Source of the DNA: Evansella clarkii
GTDB lineage: Bacteria > Bacillota > Bacilli > Bacillales > Salisediminibacteriaceae
Reading direction: 5' to 3'
NCBI RefSeq assembly: GCF_002019695.1
Contig: NZ_KV917376.1
Span: 668,369-732,368, forward strand
DNA: 64,000 nucleotides
In this document: positions 9,272 through 17,601 of the stretch, piece by piece
Numbering within the stretch: the first letter of the stretch is position 1
How the letters are laid out: the number at the start of each line of letters is the position of its first letter
Program-made: the position numbers and the translations under genes
Notes under the pieces: generated by a model
Database searches by the model: none
Seen by the model: only the letters and a program-made list of their open reading frames with translations
Told to the model about the DNA's origin: nothing

Positions 9272-10141
9272 CTAATGTAGTAAAATCAGCTCTGAGATTT
9301 TCACGAGTACGTAAACAGCAGCTGCTACGGTTATGCCTGCAAGCGCAAAGGAGCAGTACTTGTTTTTTCCCAGCAGCTTCATCTGGCCCCAATACAGCAG
9401 GGACCATCCTGCAAGGGGAAGCACCGTTACCACCATCCACAGCTGGAAGCCCCCGAACAGCCATAGTCCGGCCCAGATAAAAAATAATGTCACTGTTGAA
9501 AAAACGATGCCCGCCGGAAAATTAATCGTGTGCAGCCACTTTGCCTCTCTCACATTCGTCTTCTGGAAATTCGTTTCATAAATAGTTGTCTGGTATACAA
9601 GTGCTAAGGCCAGAATAATCAGCAGCCAGTTCACTGCGGCTAACGGGAGATAAAAAGTATGATCAATACTGGATATGATCCCAAAACCGAATAACAAGTT
9701 GAGAATATGGGCGATTAACATGCCGTTCATCCAGCGTCTTCTGCTCCCTTTCCCAAATTGGTTCAGAGCGGTGAATAAAAGCAGCGAGTTTATTATGACG
9801 GCGCTGATCAGCCAGACGATATAAGCATCACCCTGAGTTATTAAAGCGAGCAAATAGGCAGAAAAAATAAAGACGAAGGAGACAATGCTGAGGGTAAGCA
9901 TAAACTCTTTCCGGTAAGGGTAGACAGACTGCTGCAGTGCCGCACCGATCTCTACCCCGGAGCCAAACATCTCCATTGCCTTTCGTTCAGCCTCACCACT
10001 GCTCATCCCCTCACTGATTAATTCCTCTTTTCTCATCTCAAGGTGGACGGTCATTTCCTCAGCCATGTCTGCCTTCTCTTCCTTTGAGCACTCTGTCTGA
10101 TTTACAATTCTCTCCACATACCGATTGAAATCAGATTTCAC
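9272..10141 (-). CDS. Permease-prefix-domain membrane protein
   Basis: The first 75 residues are a charged helical permease-prefix domain 1 (EEKADMAEEMTVHLEMRKEE, then SSGEAERKAMEMFGSG). About seven membrane helices follow to residue 289. Translation starts at GTG 10141, overlapping the padR stop by 11 bases, so the two genes are translationally coupled. Proteins of this type are commonly encoded with a PadR repressor and affect envelope or transport functions, but no transport mechanism can be read from the sequence. Confidence 0.85.
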   Translation of the reverse strand: MKSDFNRYVERIVNQTECSKEEKADMAEEMTVHLEMRKEELISEGMSSGEAERKAMEMFGSGVEIGAALQQSVYPYRKEFMLTLSIVSFVFIFSAYLLALITQGDAYIVWLISAVIINSLLLFTALNQFGKGSRRRWMNGMLIAHILNLLFGFGIISSIDHTFYLPLAAVNWLLIILALALVYQTTIYETNFQKTNVREAKWLHTINFPAGIVFSTVTLFFIWAGLWLFGGFQLWMVVTVLPLAGWSLLYWGQMKLLGKNKYCSFALAGITVAAAVYVLVKISELILLH

Positions 10142-10466
10142 CTAATCCCTCCGTGCTCCTTTTCACCAGGTTACGGATCATATCGAAATTCTTATGCTTC
10201 TTCTCCAGCTCACTTCTCCCCTCATCAGTGATTTGATAATATTTCCGCCGCCCCGCTTCCGTCTCGCTCCAGTAGGATGCTGCCCACTGGTTCCGCTCGA
10301 GACGCTTCAATGCGGGATAAAGTGTCCCTTCGCTCATTTCATATGCTCCGTCACTTAGCTGCTTTAATTTTTTTGTAATCTCATAACCGTACATATCCTG
10401 CTGGGCAATTAACGTGAGAAGCAATAAATCAATGCTCCCTTTCATCATCTCTTTATCCAAGTCCAT
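10131..10466 (-). CDS. PadR-family transcriptional repressor
   Basis: A short PadR of 111 residues with the winged helix (LLLLTLIAQQDMYGYEITKKL, then YEMSEGTLYPALKRLE) and a brief C-terminal dimerisation helix. AGAGGTGA precedes the ATG. It heads the operon 10466-8206, and a perfect 12-bp-arm dyad lies 33 bases upstream, so autoregulation is very likely. PadR proteins typically repress and are released by a small ligand or envelope-active compound; the ligand is unknown. Confidence 0.93.
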   Translation of the reverse strand: MDLDKEMMKGSIDLLLLTLIAQQDMYGYEITKKLKQLSDGAYEMSEGTLYPALKRLERNQWAASYWSETEAGRRKYYQITDEGRSELEKKHKNFDMIRNLVKRSTEGLGEI

Positions 10467-10498
10467 TCACCTCTTTAAATGATTCATGTAATATTGAT

Positions 10499-10528
10499 AT
10501 TGTAATACGACATACATCGTATTACAAT
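10499..10528. promoter_or_regulatory. Putative PadR operator (perfect dyad)
   Basis: ATTGTAATACGA and TCGTATTACAAT form perfect 12-bp arms around CATACA. It contains the TGTA...TACA core common in PadR operators. The site sits between padR (start 10466) and the divergent 88-codon gene (start 10573), so it could control both. Confidence 0.75.
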
Positions 10529-10572
10529 GTATTTATGGAAATATTTACATTTATTTTTCAGGAGGAAAAATT

Positions 10573-10839
10573 ATGGATTGGATAATTTATGGAATATTAG
10601 CGTTGACAGCTGCCGGGTGGCTGCTGCTCGGAGTCGTTTACAACAAGCTGCGGAAGTACTTTCTTCCCCATATCATCAACCAGCTTGGCTTAACCCTGCT
10701 GATGATCAGTCTGTTCGTCATCGGTGGATGGGAAGGAATGGGAGTGGGTATGATTGCATTAATGATTATAGGCGCAGGCCTGCTCATGGCGCTGTCGGTT
10801 TTTGTTTATTCCAGGGTGAAAAAGAAGAGGCCAGTGTGA
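10573..10839 (+). CDS. Small three-span membrane protein
   Basis: The 88-residue product has three hydrophobic helices (about 3-25, 33-50, 55-78) and a basic KKKRPV tail; it resembles YesK-type small membrane proteins only loosely. TTCAGGAGGAAAAATT precedes the ATG, a strong ribosome binding site. It is divergent from padR across the dyad operator and so is probably co-regulated. Function unknown. Confidence 0.75.
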   Translation: MDWIIYGILALTAAGWLLLGVVYNKLRKYFLPHIINQLGLTLLMISLFVIGGWEGMGVGMIALMIIGAGLLMALSVFVYSRVKKKRPV

Positions 10840-10994
10840 GGGGGGGAATGGAGTTGAGTACGGTAAGGTTGTATTACGTCTCTGTAGAGTTGAGGTATAC
10901 CCGCCAATTGGCGGACTGTATTAATAAATATCTACTGCAAAGCTCCTCACTTTCCGGGAGGAGGGCGAATTTTAGTAAGAAATCAGCCGATGAA

Positions 10995-11190
10995 ATATTT
11001 AGACGGAAAAATTCCGGTTAATTAATAAAATTTATTAAAAAGTGCCTAAATAGACGGAGCGATTCCGCCTATTAACCTGAAATACTCAAAAATGAGAGAA
11101 TTTCTTTTCAATAACCGGAAAACTTCCCCTTATACTAGTCCAAAACGAGCACCCGTCTTCATTTAACCGGAAAAACTCCGTTTATTTTGC
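10995..11190. repeat. Array of short CGGAA...TTCCG hairpin units
   Basis: Four related units about 50-65 bases apart: AGACGGAAAAATTCCGGTTA, AGACGGAGCGATTCCGCCTA, AACCGGAAAACTTCCCCTTA and AACCGGAAAAACTCCGTTTA. The last is followed by a 30-base stretch (TTTTGCGTTTGCTTTTTATA) that recurs at 20120-20150 after a fifth unit. A partial unit lies at 29-45 of the window. No ORF is credible here. Confidence 0.65.
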
Positions 11191-11399
11191 GTTTGCTTTT
11201 TATATTCCTCTTATAGAAACTGACTAGTTCAATGCCTACTGCATCAAAAGAATAAGAGACCCTTTATAATCATAATGTGTTCGGTTTTAGGAGCCAATTT
11301 TGTTAAAAACAAGGCAATTAACGTACTAATTCGCATACTAACTGACAAAGAAATCACACCCATTTTAACAACGGAAAAAGCACCCGAATTATTGATATG

Positions 11400-11458
11400 C
11401 TCCCCCAAAGGTAGACAGATGAAATAAACAAAATCTGTTTACCTTTGGGGGAGTTTTT
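11400..11458 (+). terminator. Left-end terminator hairpin of the IS3 element
   Basis: CTCCCCCAAAGGTA.GACAGAT (11400-11420) pairs with ATCTG.TTTACCTTTGGGGGAG (11433-11453) and five T follow. Transcripts entering from outside should stop here. The GGGGGAG of the right arm is also the ribosome binding site for orfA (GTG at 11459), so invading transcripts would hide it. This is a known kind of self-protection in insertion sequences. Confidence 0.75.
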
Positions 11459-12128
11459 GTGTCTAGAAAAGACTTTACGGCATCAGAAAAACTTAGGATT
11501 ATCGCTGAATATAACGAAGGGGACCTCCCTGGTGAAGAGGTAGAGAAAATATAGTCTTAATGCAAGAACCATTAGGAATTGGAGGGCTCTGTATGAAGAG
11601 TCCGGCGCTGAGAGCCTGGAACCAATAAGGAGTCATACATCTTATTCAGCCGAACTAAAGCAGGCAGCCGTTCGTGACTATCTCTCCGGCAGATTTTCAC
11701 AAAATGAAGTTATAAGGAAATATGGGATCTCAACTAGATCGGTTCTCATGGGATGGGTCGAGCTTTATAATGGTCATAAAGCACTTAAGGATGACAGGAA
11801 AGGATTGAGTCGCTCTATGACCAAGGGAAAGAAGGTTTGTTTCGAGGAAAAGGTTGAAATCGTTAAAGACTGTTTGGCTCATGGGAAAGATTATGCCCGA
11901 TCAGTGGAGATTCACAAGGTTTCTTATGCACAGATTTACAGCTGGGTAAGAAAGTACCTTCAAGGTGGGGAAGAAGCTCTTCAGGATAATCGTGGAAAGC
12001 AAAGAACGGAAAAAGAAATGACAAAAGAAGAAAAAGAAATGAAGAAGCTGAAAATAGAGAACGAGCGTCTTCGTGCGGAAAATGCGTTCTTAAAAAAGTT
12101 GGAGGAGATCGAAAGGAGGCGGTATTGA
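11459..12128 (+). pseudogene. IS3 OrfA (two helix-turn-helix domains), frameshifted near its start
   Basis: OrfA binds the IS ends and supplies the N-terminus of the OrfAB transposase. From GTG 11459 the frame encodes SRKDFTASEKLRIIAEYNEG and then hits TAG within GAGAAAATATAG (about 11547-11559). One base less in the AAAA run restores KYSLNARTIRNW and joins the long frame to 12128, which holds a second HTH (YARSVEIHKVSYAQIYSW) and a leucine-rich coiled coil. A shortened product could start at ATG 11748. Either a real inactivating slip or a homopolymer error. Confidence 0.8.
12092..12098 (+). other. Programmed -1 frameshift site (A AAA AAG)
   Basis: The heptamer AAAAAAG sits exactly in the X XXY YYZ phase of the orfA frame. 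A -1 slip continues through GTTGGAGGAGATCGAAAGGAG without a stop into orfB. GGAGG lies directly downstream. This is the standard IS3 way to make OrfAB. Confidence 0.75.
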
Positions 12129-13003
12129 GTGAGACCCGGTACCATAGCCGGTACACTGCTATATACGAACTCAGCACGGAAGAAAATATGTCTGTCCAGT
12201 TACTTTGTGACATTGCCCATGTTTCCAGGCAGGGATATTACAAATGGAAGAATCGCAGACCTTCGGCCAGAGAGAAATTAAATCGACGAGTTATGGAAGA
12301 GATGACTCTTCTTCAACATAAGTTGAAGGGTATTTATGGCTATCGGAGAATGGCGATTTCGATGAACCGGATCTTTAAGGAGCCTTTGAACCATAAACGT
12401 ATTCTCCGTCTTATGAAAAGTGCTAACCTCTTGTCTGTCATTCGTCGTAAGAAATGCCGTTATAAATACTCTTCACCCCAGCATACAGCTGAAAATGTAC
12501 TGAATCGCGAATTCCAGGCAGATCGCCCAAACCAGAAGTGGGTAACTGATGTGACAGAAATGAAGTATGGTAACCGTAAGGCTTACCTCAGTGCCATTAT
12601 GGACCTCCATGATGGCAGCGTGATCTCTTATGTACTTGGTAAATCAAACAACAATGAGCTCGTGTTTAAAACGCTGAAAAAAGCTCTGAAGGCAGCACCT
12701 GATTCACAGGCACTGTTACACAGTGACCGAGGATTTCAATACACCTCCCATCCTTTTAAGAGAATGATCGAACAGGCGAATATGAAGCAAAGCATGTCCC
12801 GTGTTGGCCGCTGTATTGACAATGGCCCGATGGAGTCGTTCTGGGGCAAATTGAAGTGTGAAAAATACAGGCTTGGTTCAGACAATACTTTCGAGGAACT
12901 ACAAAAAGACATTGATGACTACATACAGTTCTATAACCATTACCGTTACCAGGAAAAACTAAACGGCCTCAGTCCCTGTGAGTACAGAGCTAAGGCCGCT
13001 TAA
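12125..13003 (+). CDS. IS3 OrfB (DDE transposase catalytic part)
   Basis: This 292-residue part has the N-terminal HTH_21 region (YGYRRMAISMNR) and the rve catalytic core with the DDE triad: D in KWVTDVTEMKYG, D in LLHSDRGFQYTS and E in NGPMESFWGKLKCE. The annotated start TTG 12125 is nominal, since OrfB is normally made as OrfAB through the slip site at 12092. No stop or frameshift interrupts it. If orfA is truly broken, the element depends on a helper copy. Confidence 0.92.
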   Translation: MSETRYHSRYTAIYELSTEENMSVQLLCDIAHVSRQGYYKWKNRRPSAREKLNRRVMEEMTLLQHKLKGIYGYRRMAISMNRIFKEPLNHKRILRLMKSANLLSVIRRKKCRYKYSSPQHTAENVLNREFQADRPNQKWVTDVTEMKYGNRKAYLSAIMDLHDGSVISYVLGKSNNNELVFKTLKKALKAAPDSQALLHSDRGFQYTSHPFKRMIEQANMKQSMSRVGRCIDNGPMESFWGKLKCEKYRLGSDNTFEELQKDIDDYIQFYNHYRYQEKLNGLSPCEYRAKAA

Positions 13004-13129
13004 TACATTTTTGTTATTTCAGCTGTCTACTTGACGGGGTGCTGTTCATTATTCAGGTGCTTTTTTTCTATATATTTCCCCTTATTCAACTAACGCTCCC
13101 GTTCGTATTATAAGGTTAGCCAGATATTT

Positions 13130-13348
13130 TCTGGTTGACCTTATTTTATGTGGTCTTATTATAACAGTAGCTGGGGCAGTACGACCCTCCCCGTGGGGCC
13201 TTGAATCCGACAACTAAACCGCTCTCCCCCTACTTGTAGAAACATGTATGAGGCTGGTTGGGACTTGATCTCGTATATCAAGCGAAGCTATGACACTGCA
13301 AGATTGGTTAGGAGTAACCAGCAAGTTATTCTAAAGGAGACGTCTATA
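13130..13348 (+). ncRNA. Leader of a decayed IS110 element; candidate guide RNA
   Basis: About 200 bases directly upstream of an IS110 transposase remnant contain a GC-richer, self-complementary stretch: ACCCTCCCCGTGGGGCC, GTAGAAACATGTATGAGG, then GATTGGTTAGGAGTAACCAG. In the IS110 branch with a long 5' non-coding end, the guide RNA is encoded there. The sequence is unrelated to the other IS110 element in this window. No loops were assigned. Confidence 0.35.
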
Positions 13349-13620
13349 ATGAATTCAGTTGTAGGTCTGAATGTTTAAAAAGGAGAAAGTCAGGTCCCAG
13401 GCATTCTGGGAAAAGAAAAGGCCATACCGTAAAATTATTAGTGTAAAGTATACTCTTGAGGGTTTACTCTTGTTGATTTTCTTGAGGAGATTAAGGCTAA
13501 AACAGTTAAACCGCCTGTTGTTCTATAGTCCACAGGGCATTAACTAATAGCTGGTTTTGTTGAAAATGAGCATTGACAGCTTATTTGACTTACTTCAATA
13601 AGGGGTGAACCTTTACCTCA
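13349..13620 (+). pseudogene. IS110-family transposase remnant
   Basis: AAAGGAGA precedes ATG 13349, which opens MNSVVGLNV, then stop, KGESQV: the expected VGLDVSKGESQV start of a different IS110 branch. Later fragments VDFLEEIKAKTVKPPVVL and STGH match the next conserved block in scattered frames. The C-terminal half is absent. The stretch 13621-13804 has no recognisable gene. Confidence 0.75.
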
Positions 13621-13804
13621 ATTTCTTTAGGTTTAGAGAGAAAGGCCCTGAACAAACTTCTGCATCAGGATATGTGCAACGGCAGAAGGAGAAGCCATAC
13701 TTATAGGGAAACAGGTGCAGGAACTGGCGCTTGCATTTAACAATATGAAAGAGATTTGCAACTTTCCATAAATACTTTTATGACCTTTGGATATAAAAAT
13801 CTGC

Positions 13805-14707
13805 TTAAAGTGAAGGATGATTACTTTGTTTTTGTAAATCATTAAAGTAATGATACACAAAATCTCGAAATTTTTGAGCTGCAATGGACAGGTAGCGATT
13901 TTCTAACCATGCTATTTGGTAGGTGCGCTGACAAACTGGCTTATCAATTTGCAAAAGGCGAATAGGTAGCTTCTTATTTTCTATTAAAGTTTCTGGCAAA
14001 AAAGCAACACCAATGCCGGTGCGAATGAAATGACTTATTGCGGAAAGTTCGTCAACTTCACAAACAATTTTTGGGGTGAAACCTGCTTTTTTACAAAAAT
14101 CATCAGTCATTTCTCGAAAAGGATTTCCTTCTTTTATACTTATAAAAGCATCGTCAAACAACTGACTAAGGTCGATCCTCTTACGATCAGCGAATCGGTG
14201 CGTGGTCGGAACAGCTAGTAATATTTCTTCAGTGAGAAAGGATTTTCCAGCTATCCCCTCCACTTCTAGTGGTGGAAAAGTAATGCAAAAATCGATATCG
14301 CCATTTCTTAGTTGTTTCACCTTTTCATTATTTGAAGCTTGGCTGATTTGGAGTTTAATATCAGGATGCTCGGATAAGAAAGTGCCTATGAGGTCAGAAA
14401 AACATTTATGAGTTGTTGTTGATATAAAAACACGCCCCCCTTCTATCCGCGCAAGATCCTTGACTTCTTTTCTGCCTTCTTCAAGTGCCGAAAGCGCGAT
14501 CTCCACTTTCTTCAGAAATACCTTCCCAAATGAATTGAGTTGGATATTCCTTCCTTTCCGCTCAAATAACTGTACACCCAAATCCTCTTCCAACCTCGCA
14601 ATTGTTTTACTAAGAGCAGGTTGAGCAATACGAATTTCTTGCGCCGCTTTGGTCATGTGTTCTAACCTAGCAACCGTTCGAAAATATTGTAGTTGCAACA
14701 ATTCCAT
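13805..14707 (-). CDS. LysR-family transcriptional regulator
   Basis: A 300-residue LysR protein: N-terminal winged helix (LQYFRTVARLEHMTKAAQEI, then QPALSKTIARLEEDLGVQLF) and a periplasmic-binding-like effector domain from about residue 90. The ATG at 14707 is chosen because AGGCGGTG lies 6 bases before it and the domain starts MELLQLQYF. It is divergent from a decayed DHA2-type MFS gene (14842-15293), so it probably once controlled that exporter. The inducer is unknown and the regulator may now be an orphan. Confidence 0.92.
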   Translation of the reverse strand: MELLQLQYFRTVARLEHMTKAAQEIRIAQPALSKTIARLEEDLGVQLFERKGRNIQLNSFGKVFLKKVEIALSALEEGRKEVKDLARIEGGRVFISTTTHKCFSDLIGTFLSEHPDIKLQISQASNNEKVKQLRNGDIDFCITFPPLEVEGIAGKSFLTEEILLAVPTTHRFADRKRIDLSQLFDDAFISIKEGNPFREMTDDFCKKAGFTPKIVCEVDELSAISHFIRTGIGVAFLPETLIENKKLPIRLLQIDKPVCQRTYQIAWLENRYLSIAAQKFRDFVYHYFNDLQKQSNHPSL

Positions 14708-14841
14708 TTTTCCCACCGCCTATTGATATACTCTGGTTTATATAATTATATAAAAATATATATTTTAATTTATTTACTATTTATCATAATATGATTATTA
14801 CAAGATGACACAGATTTTGTTTGTAGGAAGAGGGATTACGA

Positions 14842-15293
14842 ATGGGAAGTGCGGTTCAGCAACGCACATGAGTGAAATTAATAAGTCCTCTGGTCTTCAC
14901 ACTTATCATATCGATGATGAGTGCAATGATGTTTAATACCGTACTTCCTGAAATCAGTATGGACTTTCATCTTTCATACTCGCAAGTAAGTTGGATTTCT
15001 ACAGCCTGCATGTTGATCTACGCATAATTTTTAAGTTAAAAACGATCTTCAAGCATCCCGTAAGTGACGGCTCCATTTTTGCTTGTGATCCCATGACCAG
15101 CCTGACATCCCAAGCATTTTTGATGGTTCTCCTTGGAAGGACATTGCTAGGAATGGGTGCTGAAGTAGTTCCCGCTGCAGCCATGATTACTCCAGTGCGC
15201 TATTTTGCTCCCAAAAGTCGAGACCGCGCTTTTGGGATATCAGCAGCTGGTTTGCGCTTGTTAGTTCCCTGTGCCCAGTCGTTGCTTCTCTAA
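14842..15293 (+). pseudogene. DHA2-type MFS drug exporter remnant
   Basis: The first frame encodes LISPLVFTLIISMMSAMMFN and TVLPEISMDFHLSYSQVSWI, the first helix and loop of a 14-span MFS exporter. It is cut by a TGA at codon 10 and ends at TAA near 15025. After a frameshift the sequence continues LLGRTLLGMGAEVVPAAAMI and YFAPKSRDRAFGISAAG, from helices 3-5. The remaining two thirds of the gene are gone. Divergent from the LysR gene. Confidence 0.8.
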
Positions 15294-15354
15294 TTGTCAG
15301 CAATTGTTCTTGAGAATTAGTAATACAAATGAAAGGCAAAAGGTGGTGAAATTG

Positions 15355-15693
15355 ATGAAACTAAATCACATGAATCTTACTGTTACAGACGTTGATGCTA
15401 CTCGAATATTTTTTGAGCAATATTTTAACTTACAGACCAAAGGTAATCATAGCGATTCATTCGCTGTACTGGTTGATAAAGACGGATTTTTGCTCGCCCT
15501 AATGAAAGGTGTTCATGTTAACTATCCTCAGTCGTTTCATATAGGTTTTGAACAGGAGAGCGAAGAACAGGTAAATAAGATCAATCAACGATTAAAGGAT
15601 GATGGATATAACGTAAAACTACCAATAAGGGCTCATCGTTGGACATTTTATGTTAAAGCTCCTGGTGGATTTACTGTTGAAGTTTTTAGCTGA
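15355..15693 (+). CDS. VOC (glyoxalase/bleomycin-resistance) family protein
   Basis: A 112-residue single VOC module: MKLNHMNLTVTDVDATRIFF at the start and APGGFTVEVFS at the end, with the paired beta-alpha-beta-beta-beta units. His in LNHMNLT and Glu in FTVEVF are the usual metal ligands. The ATG at 15355 follows AAGGTGGTGAAATTG. Substrate unknown; proteins of this size are often antibiotic-binding or small-molecule-modifying. Confidence 0.88.
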   Translation: MKLNHMNLTVTDVDATRIFFEQYFNLQTKGNHSDSFAVLVDKDGFLLALMKGVHVNYPQSFHIGFEQESEEQVNKINQRLKDDGYNVKLPIRAHRWTFYVKAPGGFTVEVFS

Positions 15694-15792
15694 GTATAAA
15701 TACATTCAATAGCGCTCTGCTACTGAAAAGGAAAATGGGAAAAACCTCTTTTTATAGATGTGCAGATGATATGTGATAAGGTGAGATGCTAT

Positions 15793-16710
15793 ATGCGAGC
15801 AGCAGCATTTTCAAGTTATGGGCCACCGGAAATGTTACAGATAATGGAACTTGATGACCCGCAAGCTGGAGCAGGTCAAGTTCGAGTACGGGTTAAAGCC
15901 GCTGGCGTCCAACCGTTCGATTGTGCAGTACGTAATAGTGGATGGACACCGCCGGGACTGGAGATTACTTTTCCTCAGATTCTTGGTAATGAGTTCTCTG
16001 GAATTATCGATCAAGTGGGAGAGGGTGTCACAGGCTTCACTATGGGCGATGAGGTTTTAGGCTGGGCGTTAATGGCTTGTTATGCCGAATATGTAGTTGT
16101 CAGTGTGGATCAGATTGTGCAGAAACCACAGAAAATGTCTTGGGAGCATGCAGGTGTTATAACTGCCTCAGGGCAAACTGCTCACACGGCATTACGTGAG
16201 CTTGGTGTTGGCAAGGGAGACACCGTATTGATTCATGCTGCAGCTGGTGGAGTTGGTACCTTCGCAGTACAATTGGCACAAGCGTGGGGAGCAGCAACAG
16301 TCATCGGCACCGCCAGCGAACGCAATCACGATTACCTCCGTTCACTAGGCGCGGTCCCTGTTACCTATGGAGAAGGACTTGTTGACAGAGTGCGATCAAT
16401 CTCCCCGAGAGGTGTAGATGTTGCCTTTGACGCTGCGGGGGGAGACGCTTTGGAAGCCTCAATGAAGCTTGTCAATGACATGGAGCGAATTGGAACAATT
16501 GTAGCGTTCGATCTTGCAGAGGAATTTGGTGTACGTCCTATACGGAGCGAACGTTCAACTGATCGGCTTTCCGAACTCGTTAGCCTTTACGTTCAAGGAA
16601 AGTTAAACATACACACTAGAAATATATTCCCACTTGATGAGGTTGTGAGTGCACATCATGAGGTAGAAACTGGACACGGTTGCGGAAAGGTTGTCCTTAA
16701 AATCGACTAG
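15793..16710 (+). CDS. NADPH:quinone-type zinc-less oxidoreductase (MDR family)
   Basis: A 305-residue medium-chain reductase: GroES-like N-terminal half (MRAAAFSSYGPPEMLQIMEL, NEFSGIIDQVGEGVTGF) and a Rossmann half with the nucleotide loop HAAAGGVGTFAVQLAQ. The structural and catalytic zinc cysteines of alcohol dehydrogenases are missing, which points to quinone or enone reduction. The ATG at 15793 is preferred over the upstream in-frame codons because AAGGTGAGATG precedes it. It lies 100 bases after the VOC gene and may be co-transcribed with it. A terminator follows at 16887. Confidence 0.9.
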   Translation: MRAAAFSSYGPPEMLQIMELDDPQAGAGQVRVRVKAAGVQPFDCAVRNSGWTPPGLEITFPQILGNEFSGIIDQVGEGVTGFTMGDEVLGWALMACYAEYVVVSVDQIVQKPQKMSWEHAGVITASGQTAHTALRELGVGKGDTVLIHAAAGGVGTFAVQLAQAWGAATVIGTASERNHDYLRSLGAVPVTYGEGLVDRVRSISPRGVDVAFDAAGGDALEASMKLVNDMERIGTIVAFDLAEEFGVRPIRSERSTDRLSELVSLYVQGKLNIHTRNIFPLDEVVSAHHEVETGHGCGKVVLKID

Positions 16711-16886
16711 AATTACTCATAAACCATATTATTAATGGCTAATAATTAGAGTTTGCCCCAAAATATCATTATTAGTGACAACCTCTATTTCAATTTTCTT
16801 TAACATTTAAAGGTAGGGAAGAATGAATTACCCATCACAGGTTAAGTAGTTCCGTTCGTGAAGAGAAAAATACAAATAGAACCGTA

Positions 16887-16929
16887 ATTACTAGTCCAAA
16901 TATCTAGCTAATTGGACTAGTAATTTTTA
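16887..16929 (+). terminator. Rho-independent terminator
   Basis: ATTACTAGTCCAA (16887-16899) pairs with TTGGACTAGTAAT (16912-16924), followed by TTTTT. It lies 180 bases after the oxidoreductase gene and otherwise ends nothing visible. The rest of 16711-17060 shows no ORF. Confidence 0.8.
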
Positions 16930-17060
16930 TTGATAAAATAAGGTTTTTGCCTAATTTGGTCTTTAATTGGAACCCGAAATATCATACTAAAAAAACAGAC
17001 TAATGCCCATTATTCAATAATTATTTTATATGTTAAAGTAGCTGCTATTTGCTTATCTAA

Positions 17061-17430
17061 TCATAGTATTAAACCTTTTATCTGTTCAGGATATTTAGAA
17101 GCATATCTAATAGCATATGGTACACCCATCGAATATGCCATAAGACAGTAATTTTGAACTTTACTGTCTCCAACAACACTTTCAATATCCGATACATGAT
17201 GTTCCAAGGAATACCCAGAAAAAGGTGCTTCGCTTTGCCCTCTCCCCCTTAAACTTAAAAGTGTACATCTTCTTGGTGAATAGTATTTTATTACATTAAT
17301 AAATTGCTCAGCAAAATTCATTGCCCCAGGAACATATAATAAAGGGGTTAGGTTTTTATCATACCTTTCTGTTTCCAGATAATGAATGTTAACATTTTTA
17401 TTCTTAACAAACTATTCCTTAAAGTCCATC
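17061..17430 (-). pseudogene. Alpha/beta hydrolase remnant
   Basis: From ATG 17430 the frame reads MDFKE, then TAG, then continues through VNIHYLETERYDKN, YVPGAMNFAEQF, SLRGRGQSEAP and the nucleophile elbow AYSMGVP. It stops after about 120 codons at YPEQIKGLIL. The internal stop at codon 6 and the loss of the C-terminal half (acid and His of the triad) make it non-functional. It is one of the minus-strand single genes next to the hairpin repeats. Confidence 0.75.
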
Positions 17431-17513
17431 TATTCACCCCACCTATTAACCTCTTAGATTTAAGATATTGCTAACTACTGCTCGCTTCTATTTTATTATA
17501 CCTTCTTGAAGTA

Positions 17514-17580
17514 TGCTCCCCGTTTGTTGAACAAGATCAGCGACAGCATCTTGTGCTTACGCTCTCCTTTAGTGAAAGAA
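17514..17580 (-). repeat. Cassette-type hairpin repeat, copy C
   Basis: On the plus strand: GCTCCCCGTTTGTTGA, hairpin ACAAGAT (17531-17537) with ATCTTGT (17548-17554) around CAGCGACAGC, then GCTTACGCTCTCCTTTAGTGAA. It lies 3' of the HD-domain gene on the minus strand. The next stretch holds GCTCGCTTCT, also found at the joint at 2546. Confidence 0.7.
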
Positions 17581-17601
17581 GAGCATTGATAGTTTCTATT
17601 G

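Larger units (their letters stand above)
11393..13048 (+). mobile_element. IS3-family insertion sequence (1656 bp)
   Basis: The ends TGATATGCTCCCCC...GGTAGACAG and, reversed, TGAACAGCACCCCG...AGTAGACAG are imperfect inverted repeats; the inner GTAGACAG.TGAAATAA is almost identical. A 4-bp direct repeat TTAT flanks the element (11389-11392 and 13049-13052). The flanks AGCACCCGAA and TTCAGGTGCTTTTTTT are the two arms of a rho-independent terminator, so the element landed in that terminator's loop. It carries orfA (damaged at its 5' end) and orfB (intact). Confidence 0.9.

Noticed and set aside
13633-13884. 83-codon minus-strand ORF overlapping lysR
   Set aside because: It overlaps the real LysR gene out of frame and lies partly in IS remnant sequence.
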